Assembly (NCBI GenBank): GCA_029834535.1
Contig: JAQMWT010000040.1
Coordinates: forward strand, 124,001 to 188,000
From: Chrysophaeum taylorii
Lineage: Eukaryota > Sar > Pelagophyceae > Pelagomonadales > Pelagomonadaceae
Length of the DNA: 64,000 nucleotides
Reading direction: 5' to 3'
In this document: positions 1 to 10,300 of the stretch, piece by piece
How positions within the stretch are numbered: the stretch's first letter is position 1
Layout: each line of letters begins with the position of its first letter
Position numbers and translations under genes: made by a program
The notes under the pieces: generated by a model
Told to the model about the DNA's origin: nothing
The model's database searches: none
Seen by the model: the letters and a program-made list of their open reading frames with translations, nothing else

Positions 1-1170
1 TCGTCTAGAAGGTGATCGTCCGTCTCGCTGTCGTGTAGAAAGCGACGTAGTATCCTTGATGCTTCTGACCTCGCTCACCATGGTCGCCATTGTGGTTCCA
101 AGATCGGTGAGGGTCGTTTGAATTTCATTAGAAGGCTCCGATCTGTGCGTGGCGTTCGCATGAGATGCATCATCACGCTTCGCCCAATCGGACCGCGATG
201 TGGGCTGCTTCTTCTGCTTACGAATTCACTTCCACATCGCACAGTAGTAACGATCCGGATCGCGGTTGCAAACTACGCGATTTCCGTGTTCATCTTCATC
301 ATGGGTGGTCCAGAAGAACCCACTGTGCGGGCACGTTCTCTTGCCCCACAAAAAAGGATCTCGCAAGATCAGCGGATCCGTATTCCCAAACGGTTTATCC
401 GCATCTTGCTGGCAAAACGCTCAGCCAATCGTTCATTTTCGCGACGTCTCTGCTCGAGGTCTTCACGAAGTCGACTTCGGGCTGCAGATCCGCGCTCAAT
501 AGTAACACGCTCGCCACGGTCCGGAGTCGTTGGACTCAACGGCGAAAAAATGGCAGTATCCGGAGGCACATCAGGGGGCACGTCAGCAACGTCGACTGCT
601 TCGGCCTCTCTTAATTCACCTTCCTCGCGGCCTATCTCATGGGCGGCGGGAAGAACTGGAGGAGATTCTTCCTCACACACGTCTACGTTTATCTCCATAC
701 TGTATCAAATATCGATCAAGAATCTCGAAACACGTCCGGATCCGATCACTCGAAGTAATTCACGTTGATTCCAACGACGCTATCTGTCGCTGTAAAAACA
801 GCACTCGCGGAATTCCAATCCGCTGGCAATTCAAAAATGCCTGTGGGTAGCGATCCCACTCGCTAAACAGCTTCCACCGTGCAGCTATACCAAAATCAAT
901 TCCCGGGAGAATGCGCTGCGATTTCCAACTCGCACGCGTGTTCGTCGTCACTCGGATCGTACGAACACCAACAACGTTCGCGTATATTCTCAACGCAAAC
1001 CGGTCCAATGGAACTCCGTGTGCTTGATCAGGGCTCACGTACAAATCCGGACCACGTAATACAACACGTACGGCAGCACTCGCTCGTCGGCGACCGATGT
1101 AGTCGCACGATCTCGTGTACTCCACCACGTATGGCGGCACAGAAAAACCTTCCCGACCCCCGGGTGACAA
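1..1170 (-). other. decayed coding-like region, unclassified
   Basis: The minus strand reads as protein-like sequence in several stretches that do not form one open frame. About 760-1170 encodes 136 residues with balanced composition. About 369-698 encodes 109 residues, acidic then rich in Arg/Glu (coiled-coil-like). Near 240-360 there is a Cys/His cluster (CPH, then TTHDEDEHG, VVCN and YYCAMW) that could be a zinc-binding module. The plus-strand ORFs here are Arg/Ser-rich shadows. I recognise no family. It lies beside repeats and may be an old mobile element or a dead host gene running off the left edge of the window. Confidence 0.35.
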
Positions 1171-2329
1171 AGGGGGTACTCACCGACTCGTCCTAGACCT
1201 CACTGAACGAGGAAAACACGGACTCGGGTCGGGTTTGCTCGCCACACACCTTGCTCACGCTCACCAAGCCTCTCAACAAGATGGAGAGATGGTATATGAA
1301 AGCAAGGAAACTACAAGAATACAGCAAGACTTCTACAAGCAATTGGTGGCGAAGACGGGAGCGACGCGGGCCAGCCGAATACGTAAAACCAAGACAGGAC
1401 GACCTTTTCGTGCCTGCTGCTCCGTCGTTAAGAGTTGCTGCGAGAAGACGAGAAGCGCGACGATAGAAAAGTCTGCGCCGGGCCAATTTGAAAACACGAA
1501 AAGAACCCCCCGGGGCGCTGGCGGTTGTCATCCTACTCACGAGATTCGCACCATCTCGAACGATCTCTTCACCTCGCAGCAGCGGACTCTTATGTGTATG
1601 CTGGAGGTGGCGGTGCTTCGCAGCAGCCGCCGAAAAATAACTAAATAAATAAACGCGCTGTAGGTCCCTCCCCCCACCCCGGTTAACCGCATGGTCGCGA
1701 TGGAAGACGATGCCTCACGAACCCTTCGCCTTACAAGGGCATCCGCCCTCCAGGCGTAGGCTGGCACTTAATTCTTCGCCTCCCGAGCGGGCCGGTTGGA
1801 AGCCGGGTCGTGTGCAGTGGGAAGGGGTATGGCCGGGGGGCTCAGAGAAGGGAAGCTAACGACGAGTCGGTTGTCGGTTACGTCCGCATGGCGATAAGCC
1901 TGATGATGGCCAATTTCCATCGACTCACCACCACTTTCCGGCGCCCCTCGTCCAAGCACCCTGTGATTCTGATCCCGCGCTTGCTTTTCCGAGTTGGCGT
2001 AGGGATTATTAGCCCATGATGTATGCCCCGGGCTGACCTCTAGTTGTTAGAGTTAGGTCACTACGACACGAAAGTGTGAAGGACGGGCCCTAGAGAAATA
2101 AGTCACCCTGGTAACCCGGGATACCTACCTACCGCCGCCTTTGTGACCGGCATCCCTCTCGCGAGCTTCGCACAACCCACTAAAACCCATCAACGTCGTC
2201 GACCTTGATGGTACAAACAAAATTATTTTGTACACAACTGTGGCGGCAACTCCTGACCGCTAAGGCTTACCCCCCCTTTCTCGAGGCTTGATACCCGTTC
2301 AACGGGACACCTTTCCCGATCTTCTTAGT
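1171..2329. other. non-coding stretch, no gene seen
   Basis: Short overlapping ORFs on both strands have no coherent composition. There is no RNA-gene signature that I can recognise. It lies between the decayed region and the short retroposon copy, so it is probably repeat-derived. Confidence 0.4.
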
Positions 2330-2342
2330 GACATCATACCTC

Positions 2343-2587
2343 ATGATGATCCCAGCAGGACGTCACCCTTCGACGAGGCTTCGTCGCACATACGTCCGGC
2401 GGCAGCATGCGTACGACCTACGGGCGGGGCCCGTCCTCTCTTCGCCTGCCCCACGCCTCGGCGATGACCCCGACTAGGTCCCGCGTACTTATCTCCGCCC
2501 GTCAGGCACATCCCTCGTGCCCCACAAACCCACCCACATCCTTCATGCTCCCCACACACACCCCCCTCTTAGCAGTCGACATTTAAA
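2343..2587 (+). mobile_element. retroposon B, 5'-truncated copy 1
   Basis: This 245-bp stretch matches the 3' part of the longer copies near 28.0-28.4 kb (minus strand) and 55.46-55.70 kb. It covers the last codons of the B reading frame, the 3' untranslated part with repeated 'cacatccttcatgctcccc' and 'cccctcttagca' motifs, and the terminal GTCGACATTTAAA. It is flanked by an exact 13-base direct repeat, GACATCATACCTC, at 2330-2342 and 2588-2600. A 5'-truncated insert with a constant 3' end and a target-site duplication is the known hallmark of target-primed reverse transcription (LINE-like). The B reverse transcriptase itself is not present in any copy in this window, so the class is inferred. 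Confidence 0.8.
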
Positions 2588-2604
2588 GACATCATACCTC
2601 TCTC

Positions 2605-2988
2605 TTGTCGTCCCCCCCCGACAAAAGAATCGAGCCGTTGGACAGAAGGTGCGGCCTAAAAAAACGGGCCGTTGGTTGGTTGAGATACGCGCGCTATATG
2701 TTCATCGGCGAGTTGCGCCGAGCCTTCGCGCGGTATGAGGAGGGGGGGGAAGACGCCAAGTTCTGGCTGGGGAGGGCGCTGCAGCTCGCCGGCCAGACCG
2801 AGGAAGCGGAAACGCAGTTCGCCGACTTTCGGCGCGAAGCCGAGGAACGCTACGGCGGCCTCACGGCCGCCGTGCGCCACTACGAGGACCTCTTCGAAGA
2901 CGACGAGGCGCGGGTCAAGGTGGTTGCGATTCTCCTCCTCAAAACGAAGAGATCGCCTCCTTGTAGTCGGGGGTGCGCTGTGTGCTAG
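2605..2988 (+). pseudogene. TPR-like protein fragment beside retroposon B
   Basis: The frame gives a coherent segment from about 2690 (residues ~29-115) with helical, TPR-like spacing: FWLGRALQLAGQTEEAETQF, then a Glu/Arg-rich helix and YEDLFEDDEARVK. The ORF has no ATG near its 5' end; upstream it runs into the B target-site duplication at 2600. It ends in a short Cys-containing tail that looks random. The simplest reading is the 3' end of a host gene whose upstream part was displaced or lost. An intron-containing gene with its 5' exons to the left is the alternative. Function unknown. Confidence 0.4.
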
Positions 2989-3084
2989 CCACTGCGAGGA
3001 TTTCTCCGAAGACGAGACGCGCGCATTCCTCTTGACGAGACGCGCGCACTCTTCTTCCTCGAAAAAAAGAGATCTTCCCCTGCG

Positions 3085-4419
3085 CTAAACGATGGCGCGC
3101 GCGACGACGACCGCGAGCTTCGCGCGCTCGCAGTACAGCAACGAAACCTGGCGCTGGTCGTGAGGGTGCGACTCGACGCGTTTCCCCAAGTACGCGGGTC
3201 CCTTGACCGCGTCGTGTATCGCCGCGACCAGCCGCAGCGCGCGTCGCGATTTGATTGGGCCGACAGCCGCTGCGAGCGGGAGTCGCTCCTCGTCGCTCAG
3301 CGCTGCCCGCAGCTCGGTTGCCGTCGCAAGCCGCGCAAAATGGCTGCCGCCACCGACGACCTCTCGGGCGTCGGCGACGACGACGCGGACGTCGTAGAAC
3401 GAGGACTCGGCGACGGCGTCGCGCAGCGCGGCGACGACGACGTCGAGCCGGTCCTTGACAAGCGTCCGCGACACATAGCGCCAGGCGCGATCGACCGCGC
3501 GCGCGGCGCCGTCGAGGACGACGTCCTCGACGACGTCGAGAAAGGACAGAACGGAGCGCGCCGAATCACCGTCGAGCGCGGCCCCTGACCGAGGAGATCT
3601 GCCGGTCGAGTAAATGACAACGTTCTTGCCCTGGAGCTCGAGCTCGCCGGTGCGGACGTCGAGCGCCCCGAGCGCCTTTGCGCGCTCGACGAGGTAGCGA
3701 ACGAACGTGTCGTACGTGCGGACGCCCCGGAGCCGGTTCTCGGGGTCGAAGCGCCAGAACTGCCGCCGTTGAGCAAAGGCGCCCGGGAACACGCAGCAAG
3801 GCACGACCGCGAACGGCAGCCCGCGCTGCGCGGCGACGCACACCGCCGCTTCCGTAGCCTCGTCGGGGTGAAGCGCGACGATCGCCGTCGCGTCGCGGAG
3901 AACATCGCGGAGAACCGCGTCGCCGCACGGGAACTCGAAGAACGAGCGAATCGCCGGGACATCCACCTCGGTACGCGCCTGGGGATCGACGACCGTCGCC
4001 TTCTCGGTGACCCCGAGCCGCAGCAACGCGGATGCGAGATCGCCGCGCCCTCCCGCGACGTCGACGATAACCCGCAAAGCGCCGATACCGCCGAGGTGCT
4101 CGGCGAGCCACGACGCAAACACGCGCGCGCGCTCGGCCTTGGGCAGTAACGGTCGCTTCGCGGGCTCCTCGACTTTGCCGCCGTACTCGACGACGCGCAC
4201 GACGCGGCGGCCTTGACGATTGCGGACGTCCTCGATCTCGTACCTCGAGATGGCGTGCCGCGGCGACGCGCAGGCGAACACTTTGGCGTGCTCCTCGCCC
4301 GACGCCACGACATCGATCGCTTCGCCGACGAACTCGCCGCCCTCCACGATGGCGCCACAGATGGTGAGGCCTTTCCCGAGCTTGCGCCTCGACAGGATGC
4401 GAACAATCAGCTCGCCCAT
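3085..4419 (-). CDS. SAM-dependent methyltransferase-like protein
   Basis: This is an uninterrupted 444-residue frame with ATG at 4419. Residues ~1-80 look like a small beta-rich, OB-fold-like domain beginning IVRILSRRKLGKGLTICGAI. Residues ~95-260 are a class I methyltransferase-like core. Motif I is VDVAGGRGDLASALLRLG, an acidic strand end follows at VVDPQ, then ALHPDEATEAAV and the VPCCVFPG motif. The LHPD...PCC pairing recalls the TRM13-like/Methyltransf_32 group of RNA methyltransferases (HLCG...CCH), but only loosely. The C-terminal ~180 residues have no recognised domain. There is no targeting signal or membrane segment. The substrate is unknown; an RNA substrate is a guess from the OB-like front domain. 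The antisense frames are Arg/Ser-rich shadows. Confidence 0.75.
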   Translation of the reverse strand: MGELIVRILSRRKLGKGLTICGAIVEGGEFVGEAIDVVASGEEHAKVFACASPRHAISRYEIEDVRNRQGRRVVRVVEYGGKVEEPAKRPLLPKAERARVFASWLAEHLGGIGALRVIVDVAGGRGDLASALLRLGVTEKATVVDPQARTEVDVPAIRSFFEFPCGDAVLRDVLRDATAIVALHPDEATEAAVCVAAQRGLPFAVVPCCVFPGAFAQRRQFWRFDPENRLRGVRTYDTFVRYLVERAKALGALDVRTGELELQGKNVVIYSTGRSPRSGAALDGDSARSVLSFLDVVEDVVLDGAARAVDRAWRYVSRTLVKDRLDVVVAALRDAVAESSFYDVRVVVADAREVVGGGSHFARLATATELRAALSDEERLPLAAAVGPIKSRRALRLVAAIHDAVKGPAYLGKRVESHPHDQRQVSLLYCERAKLAVVVARAIV

Positions 4420-5660
4420 GTTGTAAGAGACATTCTTTACCTGGGGTTTGTAAAGAAGGGCTACCGCTCGTGGATGGGGGCTATCCGTTTCATTTAACTT
4501 TATTTTTTTACCCTTAATATTTCCATAGTAGACGGTCGGACGGACGGACGGACGGACGGACGACCGCGCTGAGCTTTGAAGCTTCGTTGAACATTTTTAA
4601 TTCTTCAACCCTTGCTCAAACATGTTTAATTCTTCAACAACCTTAGCTCAAACATGAGTATGCGCGTGTTGCGGCGGCGCGGTTGCACGACGCCGTCGCG
4701 CTCGCTCGCGCTCCTTTGCCTCCTCTTGCCGGACGCGAGCACGCGCTGTCGTTTTTGATCCGCGTCGAGGTCGCGGTGCTTCTGCTGGTTCTCAGCTTCG
4801 CTCGGGCGGTGCCGCGCGAGCCGCGCGTGTCTCTCGCTCTCGCGCCGCTCTTTACGCACGAGACGCCGTGGCTGGTCGCATGAGGCGTCGCAATCATTTC
4901 TTCGGAGCGAGCACGAAAGATATGCTGAGATCGGCAAGATATTTTTAAAGCTTCAACCCAACATGAGTATCGGAATAACACGCCGCGGGAGGAGAGTGGC
5001 GCCTTGAGGGGTTTGGAAGCACGTCGTTAAGCGCCTGACAGGGGATCACCCAGAGCGTGCGAAGAAAGACACGACGGAGTGAAGTAAAAAGACGCACATT
5101 TCTGCGTCTATCGCGATCCGACGAGGGGTACGACGTGTTACGAACTGCTGCGATGCCGAGGAGGAAGACCAGCGGTTCTTTGGACGGCTACATTTCGGTG
5201 ACGACGCATTTTCCTCCAACAAGAAAGCTGTCGCGCTGTTGTGTTTTCTTCTGCTTCTGCCGGCGGAGGGAGGCGCGAGAGACGAGGGAAGGGGCGAGGA
5301 AGATGCTAGCTGTGCGTGTGGGACGTTTCCGGTCGCTACCGGACAATCTGCCGGCCGCATTTCTCGTTTTCGTGATGTTGGACTTTGACTTCGCCGACGT
5401 CACGTAAAATCCCTTGACCTGTTCGCCAAAAGTGGTCACGTCAAGTCACGTCAACGTCAACATATAACGGTCGTTTGACGTCAACATTTTGACGACCACT
5501 CTGTCAAGGTGCAGCCCTGAAACCGGAGGTATTCTTTATTAATTTTTTTACTTGGTAAAAAACCGTGGCAAGACGCTTGGTAAAGAAGCCGGCGAGTTTG
5601 GACACTTGGTGCGGCGTTGTGCGGGGCTCGCACATCACGTGACTGGCCTTGGGAGGCTTG
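4420..5660. other. intergenic region with microsatellite and TGACGT cluster
   Basis: A (GACG)n tract lies at about 4532-4562. 'ttaattcttcaac' is repeated near 4598 and 4626, and related 'agcttcaaccc' occurs at ~4950. Short ORFs at 4626-4937 (minus) and 4652-4738 (plus, a leader-like hydrophobic peptide) are too weak to call. At 5395-5510 there is a cluster of TGACGT/ACGTCA motifs inside an imperfect inverted repeat (described separately). Confidence 0.5.
5395..5510. promoter_or_regulatory. TGACGT/ACGTCA cluster in inverted repeat
   Basis: ACGTCA-type half-sites (bZIP/CRE-like) recur at about 5398, 5437, 5446, 5453 and 5477, and TTGACG again at ~5489. The block is also an imperfect inverted repeat: CCTTGAC at 5412-5418 pairs with GTCAAGG at 5503-5509, and AGTGGTC pairs with GACCACT inside. 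It could be a bZIP-responsive promoter element or a small palindromic mobile element. No adjacent target-site duplication is visible, and the nearest confident gene is far, so the role is open. Confidence 0.4.
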
Positions 5661-6146
5661 TTAGAAGAGGAGGAGAGCTCGTTCGGTGGACTGGCGCCGG
5701 CGGTTCGGGGATCGCTGGAAGGAGTTCTGGCGGGTTCGACTCGCGCGCGGCGTGTGCGGGAGGTTGCGTCGTCGGGCGCGCGACCGCCAGGACTGCATGA
5801 CAGGGAGCGCGTAGTGGAGCAGGAGCGCGGGACGCGCGCCGATTATTGACGCGAGAGTATGGCAGACGCGGAGGCGAAGGAGATCGCGAGCCTCGAACCA
5901 TCCACCCAGGCCAAAGAGGTGCCGCGCGACGTCTTCAGGAATGTCGGTGAGGGGCACGCGCGGCTTGGGCGTCTCCAAGCCCACAACAGGCGGCTGCGCC
6001 AACGCTGCTGCCTTGGGCGGGACAGCGTCGACGCCGCTCTTGGAGCCGAACCGACTGCGGCGCGACTCGAGTTTGCGAACCACGTTCTCGGGCGGTGACG
6101 GCGCACGCGAGCCCAAAGTCTCCTCCCCAACCCACATCTTGAACAT
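5661..6146 (-). CDS. possible F-box-like ORF, uncertain
   Basis: This is a 161-residue frame with ATG at 6146. The first ~60 residues are basic and low-complexity. Then LTDIPEDVARHLFGLGG followed by EARDLLRLRVC resembles the first two helices of an F-box (Leu-Pro/Ile-Pro start, D-L-L-RL-C). The last ~60 residues are Arg-rich and look like read-through into non-coding DNA, so an unplaced intron after the F-box-like part is likely. If real, it would be an adaptor of an SCF ubiquitin ligase. The competing plus-strand ORFs (5552-5849) are Gly/Arg-rich without recognisable features. Confidence 0.3.
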   Translation of the reverse strand: MFKMWVGEETLGSRAPSPPENVVRKLESRRSRFGSKSGVDAVPPKAAALAQPPVVGLETPKPRVPLTDIPEDVARHLFGLGGWFEARDLLRLRVCHTLASIIGARPALLLHYALPVMQSWRSRARRRNLPHTPRASRTRQNSFQRSPNRRRQSTERALLLF

Positions 6147-6550
6147 GATCCCCGAGAGCTTCCTTGAATAATAAGGAGAACGTCAGAAGAAGCCTTATTA
6201 TCCTCTAACCCTTACCCTTCTCCCCGTTTTCTGTTTTTCTTGCACAAAAACTACGCTCCTCTATGTCGGACGCGAACGCGCGGGGCTGTCGCGGCGGCGC
6301 TGTAGTTCGCGGTCCGCAGGTGCCGAAGGAATGGCTCAATAATCCTCGAGGCTCGCACCATTATTGAAGCCGCGAAAGCGCCGCCTCGTCGATTGGGGCT
6401 TGGGGTGATTATTATTCCAGGAATACAGGATCCGCGCCCTCTACGCTACGGGCAGAGCGCCGTCAGCAAGGTCGTCGACGGCCAGATGGAGTCTTGGGCA
6501 AACTCGAGGTGTTACGAGCTTCAAGCCGGTTTTGCTTTATGACGATCTCC

Positions 6551-6587
<37 letters not shown>

Positions 6588-7345
6588 AGCTGCCGTAGCA
6601 GCAACCTGGGCGAGCATCCGTTGCGCGAGCGCGGGGAGCTTGAGCGCGACCTCGCCAGGGCCATCACGCGCTCTTCAACCTTCATCATCATCGACTGTTA
6701 AGATACTGCCTGGTGCGTCGCCGGCCGCGCCGACCTCCGAGAAACCCGCCTCTTGTTGGCCACCGCGAGGGCGGCTGGAGGACGAAATGCCAATCTTGAC
6801 GCCCTCCTCGTGCACGCCAGGCCCGACCCTGCAGCGGGCACCGAAAAGTGGGTCCGCGCGCAGCCTAGCACACGTCCGCCTCCCTCATCCCTGACGTCGT
6901 CCACTACAGGCAGGCGCAGCCGCCCGGCCCGGTCGGAAAACGCCGCCTGTACCATCAACTCAGAAACTTCTCTCGGATTAATTACAGTGTAGTAAGCCGC
7001 AGCGTACGTTACTAATAATTATTTGCATTTTAGGCACGCGCCACGCTGTACGCTCAGAATAACACATCCCAAAGGCATTGGGCAGTAGTTCACTCGGTTT
7101 GTTTGTTTTAGGCAGAGAGAAAGCCAGGGATTTTTCGGACAACTTAAGCCAACGGACTGTGTTGGGAGAGGAACTGCAAGCTGCCGTTTCGAATAGCATT
7201 CTTTTTTCTGTGGGGCTTCAGGAGATGATAAAAAAAAGGCAACGTTTCCATACTCCAGTTCATCTCGCGCCTGGATTCCAAGTGGGTTCTGGTCAAAGCG
7301 TGCCGAAAGGAGGAGTCTCGGAAAGGGCAGTCACGCCACAATAAT
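6147..7345. other. intergenic, with GCC repeat tract
   Basis: A (GCC)n run at about 6552-6585 creates an artificial poly-Ala ORF at 6532-6894. The ORFs here have no coherent composition on either strand. The last few hundred bases, before the ATG at 7346, presumably contain the promoter of the polycystin-like gene. I see no defined motif. Confidence 0.45.
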
Positions 7346-10300
7346 ATGAGGGCACTGATCTGGCTCGCCACGGCGGTGCTCGCAGAGGAGTTTGAGTGCC
7401 TGGGTGTGATCGTCGACGGTTCGCCTTTCGACGACTCGGGCTTCTCGTGCAGCGAAGACGACCGTGATGACCTCGATAAACCTGACGTGGCGACCGCCGA
7501 CAGAGCGACCGTCTCCGCTGGAACGCGCTGCTGCGAGGACACGGCGGACGGCATCGTAGGCTGGTCTTTCTGCTCGTTACCCAGAGTTAGTTCCTCTCGC
7601 TTTTTTGAGTTCCAGTTTACGAGCAAGATTTACTCGTACGCGGCGAGAATGAAAACGAACGTCGAATTTGTATGTGTGTGTACCTCTGTGTGTGCTTCAG
7701 GCCAGCGTGGTTGCGCCTGCTTACCTCCGTTTCTTCTGTGTCTTTGCTAGTGATCATCTCGTGGTGTGCCTCGAACGTGCAATAAAACTTGCGCGCGTCA
7801 AGCTCGAAACCCAGGTCCCGGCGTCAACGGCGGAGGCGAGGACGCCGACGTGTGCGAGTGCGTTGCGCATGGTCGTATCATCCGTGTCAAACTCTGGAGA
7901 AAAGGTGGGTGGAATTTGCCGTGGCCAAGGAAAGATGCGAGGACAACGGGTTTCGCTTGTGCACCCAATCAGAAGTCTTGGCCGGCAACCTCGTGAACGG
8001 CACGGGATGTTGGGAACCAGCGTCGGTCCTCAATTATTTTCGATGCGACCATCAGTGTTGTCGCAGGCTATATGGATAAGACGTATGTTTGGGTGCGCCG
8101 CTGTCGCCCCTCGAACAGAAGTAAATTGGTCGCCGGCGCAGGTGAGCGATGTCGTGGACTGCAGTGCCGAGCCGACGATAGGACCCTCGGTCCTGCCGAC
8201 GTTGAGTGCGTGCTCCCCGTTCATTATTTTTGTTAGGATGGGGGCCAACCAATCGCGCGCGCAATTTTGTAGGACCAACCGATGATCCGCCCACCACAGA
8301 CGCACCCACGTACTCACCCACGTCGTCTCCTATGGTGCCGCCGACGTCGTTGCCCACCCCGTCGCCTTCGCCGCTGCCGTCGTTCTCGCCCACGCCTGGA
8401 CCTTCGCTGCGTCCTACGCACCTTCCAACTTCAGGGCCCTCAACTTTGCCGACCGCGCCGCCGTCGCCCGTGCCCAGTCTCGTCCCAACAAAGGTGGTTC
8501 CGATTCCGACGGCCGCACCCTCGGACGTGCCCACGCTGCGTCCATCGCCTGCGCCATCATCCTCGGATCCGTCGCCTGCTCCTTCGCTCTCGCCCTCCAC
8601 TAGTCCGACGCGTTCGCCGACGTCGGACCCAACGGCTCTTCCTTCCGCGTTCCCCACCCTCGCGCCGAGCTATCCGCCACCATCATCCGAACCGACGTGG
8701 ATTCTCGCCGAAAACGTTACGGTCGAGGATCTGTCGTGCGAGAGGTACCTCGACCTCATTGACCGATCGCCGCCGTCGCCATTCTCGGCCGCGTTCGAGA
8801 GCTCGGGCGCTTACGTTTCGGTCGCCTTCACTGAAGACGTCGACATCTCGAGCTACGAAGGTAGCGTTTTTGCTTGCGACGAAATCCTTACGTTTCGCGA
8901 CTCTGACGTCGCCACGTGCAGTTTCCAAAGTATGCGATTGCTCGAAGCCGTGGTGACCTCGACCAATCTCGTTCCGGGGGATGCGATGACTGTGCTACCT
9001 GGTGTCATAAAGAGTAGCTGCGACGATACACTGTTTCGATGCGAGTGCGACGCGTTCGCGGGCGAGGAGACCATCCAAGTCGAGGCGCCGCCAGACCCAG
9101 ACGAGCCGAGGGCGGTCCTTAGCTACCCGAGCACGGCTTCGCATTGCGAGACGCTCGAGGTAGACGCGACAAAGTCCGAAGGGTCGGGAGGGCGGGACAT
9201 GGTCTTCGAGTGGTTTGCCGAGGTGGACTCGGTGCCCGTTCTGGCGGAAGCTGTCGAGCGCGCGACCGACAATCCGGTCTTCTCGGTCGAACCCGAGGAG
9301 CTCCAGGTTCTCACCGAGGCGACAAATCCCACGACGAAGCTCGCGGTGAGCGTCCGACTGACAAACTTTCTCAACGGAACGTCACGCTCGGACGATATCA
9401 CGATCGTGTTGACGTCCAAGCTCATCCCGTCGGTCACGGTGAGCTCGGACCGGAGTTTTGCCGTTACTCGCGGGGAGACTCTCGACGTGTCGGTCTACGC
9501 CACTGCGTCGGCTTGCGAGGGCCGAGATGATGATGCCGATCGCGGCACGACAATCACAAAAATATTGGTGACCGGCGAGGCCCGTCGCCGGCGGCTCGAA
9601 GAAGGAGTCGTCGACTCGAGCGTCGCCGTATCGACCTCGGACGACCCTCGCCGCTTCAAGCTTGATCCGTACACGCTCGATACGGGCAGCAACTACTCGC
9701 TCACATTTGTCGCCCACGACAGCGTCCTCGATCTCAACACATCAGAGACGATCTTGATCGAGGTCGTCTCCTCCGACGTGGAGGCGATAATTTCTGGTGG
9801 CGACAAGATGGTGACTACTGCGGCGGCAGTCAATATCTCGGCGGCCGAGTCTCGAGACCCCGACGTGTCAGGACTGACCGGCGAAGCAGCTGGCCTGCGA
9901 TTCTCCTGGAGCTCGTCGCCGAGCGTTGCTGGTGCTGGTCTCGACGACGGCGAAACTACGACGGCAAGGTTCGTCGAGATCGGGACCTACACGATTTCCG
10001 TTTTGGTATCGTCGAGCGACGGCCGAAACGCGACCGCGAGCGTCGAGTACGTCGTCGTCGACCCTCCAGGAGCCGACGGTCCGTTGGTGGACGTTTCGAT
10101 CGAGGCGGAGAGTCGCGTCAGCAACAGTGAGCGCGTCGTATTGGAAGGGTCGGTTGCGCTCTCGGAAACTGACGACGCGAGTACTCTGGTTTCGACGTGG
10201 AGCCTCGCGAGCGGCGTCCTCTCCGCTCGATCGTCTCTCGAGGACGCGGCCACCACGCAGATCTCGGTATCCAACACCGCTAGTCGCCGAACGAGGACCC

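Noticed and set aside
2000-2340. Possible structured RNA or rRNA fragment
   Set aside because: No stretch matched any conserved rRNA or tRNA core that I could recognise.
6532-6894. Ala-rich 120-residue ORF
   Set aside because: Produced by a (GCC)n repeat; no other coding evidence.
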